DNA of 20,753 bases from an uncultured Lachnospiraceae bacterium (GTDB lineage: Bacteria > Bacillota > Clostridia > Lachnospirales > Lachnospiraceae). The stretch lies in assembly GCA_910583965.1 (NCBI GenBank), contig CAJUAE010000055.1:1-20753 (forward strand), given 5' to 3'. The position numbers and the translations under genes are program-made. Within the stretch, counting starts at the first letter, position 1. The number at the start of each line of letters is the position of its first letter. The notes below the pieces were generated by a model. The model ran no database searches, was not told the origin of the DNA, and saw nothing but the letters and a program-made list of their open reading frames with translations. Positions 13,996 through 20,753 of the stretch are shown in pieces.

Positions 13996-15434
13996 TATTA
14001 AAAAAGATGATACCAAAAGATTTTTATAAATTGTTCCGAACCAGAAATATGGAGGCATACATGACATTTCTGGTTGCTATCTATGATGAAAACAATGAGA
14101 TTTATAGAGCACTTGGACTCACTATAGAAGATGGACAAGCAATTATTGGTGAAATAATTAGCCGGATGCAGATTGAGTGGATGGAGGATGGCGAGGAGAT
14201 AACAGAATTAGGCGAAAATATGTTTTTTGGAAGTTCGGGTACGCCTTCTGCCATCTTAAATACACTGGTTCGCTGGGGGTGGATAAAACAGGATTATGAC
14301 GAGCAGCTAAACACTTATATTTTGTCTTTTCCAGAGTATAGTCAACTCTATGTGGAGCTGTTTAAAAAGCTGGTAAGTGAGGATGACAGCAGGGAGCGGG
14401 AGAGTATTCTTTCTATTTACAGTGCGCTTTTTACTTATCAGGCAGATCAGGAAAAAAATAATGATATTCTGAAAAGTGCACTGATCACTTCAAAGAATTT
14501 GGAAACGCTACTTTCTAATATGCAAAATGGAATGCGGACATACTTTGATGTGCTTTCAAGAAGCAAGAATTTTATTGAGATACAGCGTGTACTTGTGGAT
14601 GAGATTAATAATAGTGACAGTGAAAGATATGCGATTCTGACAACCTCGGATAGTTTTTATCGCTATAAGGAATCTGTGAAGGAATTGATCAGTCATATTT
14701 TGTATCAGCATGACCAGAAAAAGTCAGCTCTTTTGAAAACATTGTATTTATGCAAAAAGGAAACATCAAAGTACATTCATATTCAAAAAGCGTTACAATA
14801 CAGTGATGAGGCAGTTGAGCTTGTCTATAAAATAGAACGTCAGTTTGATTTGATAGAAAGAAAATATAACAAACTTGTGGAGCAAAAAGCGGTCTTTGCC
14901 AAGCGTGCCCTTGCTAGAATCCATTATATTTTTCAGGAGGGTGATGTGGAGGAGAACAGTGTAATCGGACTCGTTCGGTTGATTGAAAAAAGTAGTAATT
15001 CAGAGCAGATTTTGGAAGATTTAAGTGGAAAAATTTCATTGACAGCGCCGTTTAAGATGTTTGATGACAATAGTATTTATAAGCGGCATGACAGCGGGGA
15101 GAAACTTTTTCAGCCACTAGCAGTGGAACAATCAGAAGAACAGGAAAAAACAAAAATCACTGATTTTGTGCCAAAACCGCGCTACACCAAAAAAGAATTG
15201 CAGGCGTTTTGCGCGCGCAATGTAAAAGATGGTATATTTCAGGCGACGACTGAGACGGTTCAGTCGGTGGAAGACTTGGAAAAATTGTTGTTTTTGTGGC
15301 AGGAAGTTACTGGAAAGCAACCAAAGCAAGATCCGGTGTTGCTTGGAGGAGAGCTTCAGAGTAGAGAAGGATTTACTTTTTCAGAGCTTCGCATTACGAT
15401 AGAGGAGGGTGCTGATGATGAAATACATGGATGA
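13992..15434 (+). CDS. jetA: Wadjet/Mks condensin subunit JetA (MukF/MksF-like kleisin)
   Basis: A 480-residue cytoplasmic protein of the JetA family (formerly DUF5716). JetA is the kleisin subunit that bridges the SMC heads in Wadjet (JetABCD, also called MksFEB-G). The N-terminal third (MILKKMIPKDFYKLFRTRNM, ALGLTIEDGQAIIGEIISRM, LNTLVRWGWIKQ) fits the winged-helix dimerisation domain. A helical middle region follows, with a coiled-coil-like stretch at about 265-320. A linker leads to the C-terminal part (PRYTKKELQAFCARN). The gene begins inside the CapA stop codon and overlaps jetB by 20 bases. Family knowledge: JetABC extrudes loops of plasmid DNA and JetD cuts it. No JetD is in this window. 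The JetA call rests on the motif pattern plus the diagnostic JetB and JetC neighbours. Confidence 0.88.
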   Translation: MILKKMIPKDFYKLFRTRNMEAYMTFLVAIYDENNEIYRALGLTIEDGQAIIGEIISRMQIEWMEDGEEITELGENMFFGSSGTPSAILNTLVRWGWIKQDYDEQLNTYILSFPEYSQLYVELFKKLVSEDDSRERESILSIYSALFTYQADQEKNNDILKSALITSKNLETLLSNMQNGMRTYFDVLSRSKNFIEIQRVLVDEINNSDSERYAILTTSDSFYRYKESVKELISHILYQHDQKKSALLKTLYLCKKETSKYIHIQKALQYSDEAVELVYKIERQFDLIERKYNKLVEQKAVFAKRALARIHYIFQEGDVEENSVIGLVRLIEKSSNSEQILEDLSGKISLTAPFKMFDDNSIYKRHDSGEKLFQPLAVEQSEEQEKTKITDFVPKPRYTKKELQAFCARNVKDGIFQATTETVQSVEDLEKLLFLWQEVTGKQPKQDPVLLGGELQSREGFTFSELRITIEEGADDEIHG

Positions 15435-16029
15435 GTTGTCGCAAAGTGAGGCGGCGGGAATTAAGAAAACAATACAAGATTTGTTTCGGCAAACCTGTAT
15501 TTTGCAAGTAAAATGTGACCCAGTGACTCTAGTGCAACGGGATAATCCTCGCTATCGCATCTGCGCAAATCACAGAGAATTTATTGCAGATTATCTGTCA
15601 GTACTTGACTGTGAGCTTGTGCATGACCCGCAGGAGCATATTTTCCGCATTAAGGGAGAGGGAATGCCCATTGATAAACTTACGCTGACTGGAACGCGTA
15701 TTTTACTATTACTCAAGATGATTTATCGGAATAAAATTATGGGAGAAGGATTGGATGCAACCGTGACATGTCTTCGGGAAATCAGAGAGATTGGGAGTAA
15801 TACCAATCTGTTAACACGGAAGCTGGCGGCACAAGAATGGCAGGATGCATTGTCCACACTCAAGATACATCAGATAATAGAGTTGCCGGGCGCAATTGGA
15901 AATCTTGAAGATGATACACCGATTTATATTTATAGTACGATTAATATTTTTTGCTCGTCGGTGGAAATCAATGAACTGATTAAAAAGTATGAGGAGTCTA
16001 CAAGTGAAGAAAGCGAAGAAGATATTTAA
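15415..16029 (+). CDS. jetB: Wadjet/Mks condensin subunit JetB (MukE/MksE-like, DUF4194)
   Basis: A 204-residue cytoplasmic protein of the JetB/DUF4194 family, the KITE-type (winged-helix) subunit that binds the kleisin JetA. Visible features are an N-terminal helical region (SEAAGIKKTIQDLFRQTCIL), a block HREFIADYLSVLDCELVHDP followed by FRIKG, then LTLTGTRILLLLKMIYRNK and a C-terminal acidic tail (KYEESTSEESEEDI). ATG 15415 is chosen because GAGGAGG at 15402-15408 lies six bases upstream; ATG 15418 and GTG 15409 are in the same frame. It overlaps jetA by 20 bases and jetC by about 26, so stoichiometric, coupled translation of the complex is likely. Confidence 0.87.
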   Translation: MMKYMDELSQSEAAGIKKTIQDLFRQTCILQVKCDPVTLVQRDNPRYRICANHREFIADYLSVLDCELVHDPQEHIFRIKGEGMPIDKLTLTGTRILLLLKMIYRNKIMGEGLDATVTCLREIREIGSNTNLLTRKLAAQEWQDALSTLKIHQIIELPGAIGNLEDDTPIYIYSTINIFCSSVEINELIKKYEESTSEESEEDI

Positions 16030-19000
16030 GAGGATGTGTCTTAATAATTGGGGAGGAATTACGCACCAAATCTTGGAGTTTCATGAGTATGTCAATCTGT
16101 TTAGTGGAATGAGTGGTTCTGGAAAGTCAACAGTGATGGATGCCATACAAGTTATTTTGTACGGCAGCATCTCGTCAAGCTTTCTAAATAAAGCAGCGGA
16201 TGACGCGAAAAATAAACGGAGTGTTTTAAGTTACTTAAAAGGAGAGCAGAAAGACGGAACAGCAAACCGCGCGGGGAAGGATTTCTGTTCAATTATTGTG
16301 CTTGAGATTGAGGATACAGGAAGTCATACTGCGAATTGTGTGGGATTGGCCTTTGAGGTGCGGAAAAACGATACAGAGATTCGAAAAATGATTTATTTTA
16401 GTCATTCTGGCAGAATGCCGCAACAGGGATATTTGACAGAGGCAGGATATCCATTTACCAATCAGGAGATTAGAAAGTTGGTCGAGGAGCGCGCCGCAGG
16501 CAGTGAAAATCGAGGACGCAGTGATGTGAATCGCATCTATCCCTCTAAGGAAGCGTACACCAATGCACTTTATGACAGTTTGCTTGGCTACATTGATGGA
16601 AAGCGGTTTCATGTGATGGAAAAGAGTGCGATCGCGCTTAAAATGACAGATGGAACGGGACAGTTTATCAAGGATTATATGTTTCCAAAAAATGACGGGG
16701 ATATTATTGGAAAGATTAGCGAACAGCTTGGAGCCTATCGCGACATTCAGGAAAAGATTAAAGATATGCGCAAAAGAATTGCACTTTTGAGCGAAGTACA
16801 GGAAGCCGGAAAACATAAGGCAGAGGTTAGTGCGGATATTTTGCGCGCTAGGGCAATGATACAGTGCGTGGAAGTTTTAGAGCTTGAGAATAAGATTGCG
16901 GCGGATGCGCAGGAGATTGAAAATGCAGCACAGGAGTTGATACGTCTTACAGAAGCAGCAAAGAAAATAGAAATTGAGATGAATGATATTGATGGAGCGT
17001 TGATTCAGGTATCAGCAGAACTCAAGGCAAGTGATGTAGGGATAAAACAAGACCAGCTTAAGGAGCTTGTCAAATTGCAGCAGATGTATGCGGCAGACAG
17101 CGAACAATGGCGTAAGATTACAAATGGGTTGCGCAAATGGGAGGAGGATGAAATTGTCACGGATTATGTGAGCAATCCAATGCTCAATAAAATTGCTGCG
17201 TTCTGTAAGGGAAAAGTGGATGAGGAATTATGTCAAAATCTTAGAAAAAGTATCTTGAATGCAAAGAAAGGGATTGATGAGATTTTTGAGGAATATAATG
17301 AGCAACGGCGTGCGTTGGAAAGGGAAATTCAAGAGCTGACTCGGCTGGTAGATGATATGCAAAATGACAGAAAGCCATATTCGTCGACGTTAAAAGAAGC
17401 AAGAGTGGCATTGGAGCGCAGGTTGACAGACACTTATGGTCGTGTGATTAAAGTCAATATTTTTGCTGATTTGTTTAATGTGGAAGATGCAGAGTGGAAA
17501 AATGCGATCGAGGGTAGATTAGGACGATTAAAACATTCACTTGTGACAGAACCAAAGTATGCGCATGATGCTGCTAGAATCTTTCGTGAGATGAAAAAAT
17601 ATGAGGAAGTTGAGTTGATTGATACAGATGCGGTTTTAAAACAAAAGGCATTTGTTGAGGATAACTCTTTATATGAAGCAGTAAAAACAGAAATCCCCTA
17701 TATGGATGCGTGTCTGAAAAGATATCTAGGAAGAATACAGAAATGTCATACGATCGAGGAGCTGGAAACGGTTCGTGATGGTGTGACGCCAGACTGTTAT
17801 TCCTATAGCAATTTTATTTTTCGTCATCTTCGCAAAGCGGATTATGAACGATATGCATGTATTGGGACAAAAGTATCGAAAGCGAAGTTGGAAGGATATT
17901 GCGAAAGTTTACAGAAACAGGAGACAGAATACGCAGAAGTTCGGCGTGTGACAGAACGGTTGAAGGCAGCGGCAGGATTTGAGGATTTAAACAATGATGC
18001 AGCGTATTTTATCCGCCTGTCAAAAGCGGGAAAAGAACTAAATAAAGTGACTGGGCAAATCACAGATCTTAGACAGGAGATTGAGCGGATCTTGGAGGGT
18101 GAGTTTAAGGAGCTTCAAGATCGTAAAAACCGATTAACCGAAAAGAAAGAAAACAAACGGGTGGAGCAGAGTCAAAATCAGAATCTAATCAATGAATACA
18201 CTCGAAGGAAAAGTCATAGAGAAGGAGAATTAAAGACACTTCAGCTAGATTTGGAAGAAAAGCGTTCTGTATATAAAACAGATATTCGGATTATGGAGGA
18301 AGTTCGACAGCAGTTGGAAACGCGCTCTGGCCAAACAATACGCAGCAGGCTGTTGACACAGATTAACCATTTAGAGGAACAAGAACAGGCGGAGATAGAG
18401 ACACTTCAAAATGCTAGAAACCGCTTTAACAGAGAATATCCGTCGGTTGGCTTTAACGGTGCAGAGAAAGATAATACAGTGTATGATCGGTTGCTGCGGG
18501 ACTATCAAAACGATTATGAACCGAAATATGAAAGTGAATTTGAAAAACAGTGTAGTCTGATATACAAAAGCCTGCGAGAAAATGTGATAGCGACCATTCA
18601 TGGTGATATCAATGCAGCAAAGCGACATACACATGAAATTAATAGGTTGTTGCGAGAAACCAATTTTGCGGACAGTACCTATCAAATAAAGATTGAACCA
18701 GCGAGAGATGCGAAGGGACAATTTTATGAGATGCTGACAGCGCCAGAACTTGACAGTAAAAATATTAGAACCGATTTGACAGAAGGGCAAATAAACATTG
18801 GAGAGGACGTTTTTTATCAGAAATATGAGCAGAAAATAAAGTTGCTAACAGATAAATTTATGCCATTGCGGGAGGAAGATGGAAGAATCCGAGAACAGCG
18901 TATTCGAGATATGGAGGACTATGCAGATTACAGAAATTATCTTTCTTTTAGTATGTATGAGCAGGTGACAGATGCAAACGGAACTGTTGTTCGAGAGAAT

Positions 19001-19384
19001 TATGTGGATGAAATGGCTGGGCGCGACTCTGGCGGCGAGGGACAAAATCCAAAATATGTGGCATTGCTTGCGGGATTTGCAATGCTTTATAGCACACAGA
19101 GTAGTAGAGATTCCAAAATTAAATTGGTATTACTTGACGAAGCGTTTTCAAAAATGGATCAGGAGCGCAGTGCAGTCTGTTTAAAATATGCGCGCAAAAT
19201 GGATTTACAGTTAATTGTCTGTGTTCCTGACGAGCGTTTGCAGTCGCTTATTCGGAATGTGGATTGTGTGTATGGTTTTCGGCGTTTTCAAAATCGGATT
19301 TCGATGATGCATATTGATAAAGGAAATTATCTTGAGTTATTGGAAGGAGAGAATGTGCATGGAACAACAGATGACTCTTTTTGA
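16004..19384 (+). CDS. jetC: Wadjet/Mks SMC-like ATPase JetC (MukB/MksB-like)
   Basis: A 1126-residue SMC-like ATPase, the motor of a condensin-type DNA loop extruder. The N-terminal head carries Walker A GMSGSGKST (35-43, Lys41). Long charged coiled coils (about 240-450 and 590-780) flank a hinge-like region near 480-560 (ADLFNVEDAEWKNAIEGRLG). The C-terminal head has the signature SGGEGQNPKYVALLAG (Ser1009) and Walker B LVLLDEAFSKMD (Asp1045, Glu1046), so all ATPase motifs look intact. I chose GTG 16004, which has GAGGAG at 15991-15996 seven bases before it. The frame is open from ATG 15989, which has no site. It overlaps jetB by 26 bases, and the start of rarA lies 26 bases before its stop. 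In complete Wadjet operons jetD comes next; here rarA does. Confidence 0.93.
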   Translation: MKKAKKIFKRMCLNNWGGITHQILEFHEYVNLFSGMSGSGKSTVMDAIQVILYGSISSSFLNKAADDAKNKRSVLSYLKGEQKDGTANRAGKDFCSIIVLEIEDTGSHTANCVGLAFEVRKNDTEIRKMIYFSHSGRMPQQGYLTEAGYPFTNQEIRKLVEERAAGSENRGRSDVNRIYPSKEAYTNALYDSLLGYIDGKRFHVMEKSAIALKMTDGTGQFIKDYMFPKNDGDIIGKISEQLGAYRDIQEKIKDMRKRIALLSEVQEAGKHKAEVSADILRARAMIQCVEVLELENKIAADAQEIENAAQELIRLTEAAKKIEIEMNDIDGALIQVSAELKASDVGIKQDQLKELVKLQQMYAADSEQWRKITNGLRKWEEDEIVTDYVSNPMLNKIAAFCKGKVDEELCQNLRKSILNAKKGIDEIFEEYNEQRRALEREIQELTRLVDDMQNDRKPYSSTLKEARVALERRLTDTYGRVIKVNIFADLFNVEDAEWKNAIEGRLGRLKHSLVTEPKYAHDAARIFREMKKYEEVELIDTDAVLKQKAFVEDNSLYEAVKTEIPYMDACLKRYLGRIQKCHTIEELETVRDGVTPDCYSYSNFIFRHLRKADYERYACIGTKVSKAKLEGYCESLQKQETEYAEVRRVTERLKAAAGFEDLNNDAAYFIRLSKAGKELNKVTGQITDLRQEIERILEGEFKELQDRKNRLTEKKENKRVEQSQNQNLINEYTRRKSHREGELKTLQLDLEEKRSVYKTDIRIMEEVRQQLETRSGQTIRSRLLTQINHLEEQEQAEIETLQNARNRFNREYPSVGFNGAEKDNTVYDRLLRDYQNDYEPKYESEFEKQCSLIYKSLRENVIATIHGDINAAKRHTHEINRLLRETNFADSTYQIKIEPARDAKGQFYEMLTAPELDSKNIRTDLTEGQINIGEDVFYQKYEQKIKLLTDKFMPLREEDGRIREQRIRDMEDYADYRNYLSFSMYEQVTDANGTVVRENYVDEMAGRDSGGEGQNPKYVALLAGFAMLYSTQSSRDSKIKLVLLDEAFSKMDQERSAVCLKYARKMDLQLIVCVPDERLQSLIRNVDCVYGFRRFQNRISMMHIDKGNYLELLEGENVHGTTDDSF

Positions 19385-20687
19385 CAGAGAATTGCCACAA
19401 CCGTTAGCGGCACGTCTGCGTCCACAATCCTTGGAGGAATACGCAGGACAGACACATTTGCTCGGAAAGGGAAAAGTGCTGCGCCGTCTAATTGAGAACG
19501 ATCAAGTGTCCTCCATGATTTTTTGGGGACCACCGGGTGTTGGCAAGACAACGCTTGCACGGATTATTGCAGGCAGAACAAAATCCTCGTTTATTGATTT
19601 TTCAGCAGTGACAAGTGGCATTAAGGAGATTCGCACTGTGATGGAACAGGCGGAACAAAACCGTAGATTTGGAGAGCGAACAATTGTATTTGTAGACGAG
19701 ATTCACCGTTTTAATAAGGCACAACAGGATGCTTTTTTGCCATTTGTAGAGAAAGGTAGTATTATTCTGATTGGTGCTACAACAGAGAATCCGTCATTTG
19801 AGATTAACAGTGCACTTTTGTCGCGGTGTAAAGCATTTGTATTACATGCACTTACTATCGAAGAATTGACAGCACTTTTGTCGCGTGCATTAAAAGATAG
19901 CAGGGGTTTTGGAATGCAACAGGTGCATATTTCAGAAGAATTGCTTCAAGCAATTGCAAACTTCGCCAATGGAGACGCAAGAAACGCACTGTCTACGCTG
20001 GAAATGGTTGTTTTAAATGGTGATATTGATGAAAGTGGGGCAGTTACAGTCACAAGGGAAACTTTAGAGCAGTGTATCTCAAAAAAGTCTTTGTTGTATG
20101 ATAAAAAGGGCGAAGAACATTATAATTTAATCTCTGCCTTGCATAAGTCTATGCGCAATTCTGATCCAGACGCGGCAGTCTATTGGCTTGCAAGAATGCT
20201 TGAAGCAGGAGAAGACCCACTCTATGTTGCAAGACGTGTGACACGTTTTGCGAGTGAAGATGTTGGTCTTGCTGATCCACAGGCACTTTCTATCGCAGTG
20301 GCAGCGTATCAGGCGTGTCATTTTATTGGTATGCCAGAGTGCAGCGTCCATCTGACGCAGGCGGTGATATATCTGTCGCTTGCGCCAAAATCCAACGCGC
20401 TTTATATGGCATATGAACATGCAAAGAAAGACGCGATAGAGCAGCTTGCCGAGCCAGTGCCACTTGTGATACGCAATGCAGTTACAGACTTGATGGGATC
20501 GTTGGATTATGGAAAAGGTTATCAATATGCACACGATACAAAAGAAAAAATTGCTCGTATGCAATGTCTTCCCGATTCTCTGTTGGGAAAAGAGTATTAT
20601 CAGCCAACTACACAGGGAAAGGAAATTGCGTTTAAACAGCGTTTGGAGCAAATTAAGGATTGGAAAGCAAAAAATTGTGCTTTGTGA
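19359..20687 (+). CDS. rarA: Replication-associated recombination protein RarA (MgsA), AAA+ ATPase
   Basis: A 442-residue AAA+ ATPase of the RarA/MgsA/WRNIP1 family, which acts at stalled replication forks with single-stranded-DNA-binding protein and recombination factors. Motifs: Walker A GPPGVGKTT (57-65, Lys63), Walker B FVDEIHRFNKAQQDAFLP (Asp113, Glu114), sensor-1/arginine-finger region IGATTENPSFEINSALLSRC (Arg156). The conserved C-terminal tetramerisation part includes HKSMRNSDPDAAVYWLARML and ends YYQPTTQGKEIAFKQRLEQI. The N-terminus MEQQMTLFDRELPQPLAARLRPQ is typical. ATG 19359 is chosen because AAGGAG at 19344-19349 is nine bases upstream; ATG 19353 is too close and the frame opens at 19314. 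The start and ribosome binding site lie inside jetC, so rarA is the last gene of the coupled unit. No convincing terminator follows. Confidence 0.95.
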   Translation: MEQQMTLFDRELPQPLAARLRPQSLEEYAGQTHLLGKGKVLRRLIENDQVSSMIFWGPPGVGKTTLARIIAGRTKSSFIDFSAVTSGIKEIRTVMEQAEQNRRFGERTIVFVDEIHRFNKAQQDAFLPFVEKGSIILIGATTENPSFEINSALLSRCKAFVLHALTIEELTALLSRALKDSRGFGMQQVHISEELLQAIANFANGDARNALSTLEMVVLNGDIDESGAVTVTRETLEQCISKKSLLYDKKGEEHYNLISALHKSMRNSDPDAAVYWLARMLEAGEDPLYVARRVTRFASEDVGLADPQALSIAVAAYQACHFIGMPECSVHLTQAVIYLSLAPKSNALYMAYEHAKKDAIEQLAEPVPLVIRNAVTDLMGSLDYGKGYQYAHDTKEKIARMQCLPDSLLGKEYYQPTTQGKEIAFKQRLEQIKDWKAKNCAL

Positions 20688-20741
20688 CAGACAAAAGCAA
20701 AAGCTTTAATGTAATTTTAAATAAAGAAAGAGAGGAAAAAG

Positions 20742-20753
20742 ATGGAATTTTTA
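20742..20753 (+). CDS. Start of a further gene, cut by the window end
   Basis: ATG at 20742 (MEFL...) has GAGG at 20732-20735 six bases upstream, a normal ribosome binding site for this organism. Only four codons are visible. The gap to rarA is 54 bases, so it may or may not belong to the same operon. Nothing can be said about its product; whether it is jetD cannot be decided here. Confidence 0.45.

Noticed and set aside
20687..20741. Terminator after rarA formed by AAAGC-AAAA-GCTTT
   Set aside because: The stem is only 5 bp, mostly A-T, and the following sequence is not a clean T run. Not reported as a feature.
19359..20753. JetD hidden in another frame after jetC
   Set aside because: Every visible motif from 19359 to 20687 belongs to RarA, and no other frame gives a long protein with Toprim-like features. 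Only the 12-base gene start at the end remains undecided.

Overview
The window looks like chromosomal DNA of a low-GC, anaerobic Gram-positive bacterium of the class Clostridia, most likely Lachnospiraceae. The basis is the AT-rich composition, strong AGGAGG-type ribosome binding sites, TTGNNN/TATAAT promoters, a flavin reductase-rubredoxin protein, a BceRS-type two-component system and the gene families present. No rRNA, tRNA, CRISPR array or intact insertion sequence was seen.

Layout. Positions 1-1340 hold an AT-rich membrane glucosyltransferase-like gene that lacks its N-terminal part. Positions 1412-2508 are a two-gene unit: an extended -10 promoter, a minimal AraC-type regulator and a ClpP paralogue joined by an ATGA overlap, ending in a hairpin. 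Positions 2513-4313 carry a flavoprotein/rubredoxin fusion and an M19 dipeptidase. A separate good promoter at 4321-4349 drives a secreted glycosidase-like protein of the DUF5722 type (4439-6055), which ends at a hairpin nearly identical to the one after clpP. A cobalamin-binding radical SAM protein lies convergently on the minus strand (6126-7913).

Divergent promoters at 7959-7988 and 8043-8071 separate the radical SAM gene from a BceRS-like response regulator/histidine kinase pair (8160-9940). A 19-bp-stem hairpin sits in the regulator's leader. The ABC transporter expected after such a pair is gone; only a frameshifted piece resembling the C-terminus of the permease remains (9942-10141).

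Positions 10328-20687 form one compact transcription unit of six genes in which every junction overlaps: DUF3160 lipoprotein, membrane-anchored CapA-like protein, JetA, JetB, JetC and RarA. JetABC is the kleisin/KITE/SMC core of a Wadjet (MksBEF) complex. The nuclease subunit JetD (MksG), which makes Wadjet an anti-plasmid system, is not in the window; the replication-fork ATPase RarA occupies the next place. This nuclease-less condensin-RarA operon, with two envelope genes at its head, is the most interesting system here. The last 12 bases begin another gene with its own ribosome binding site.
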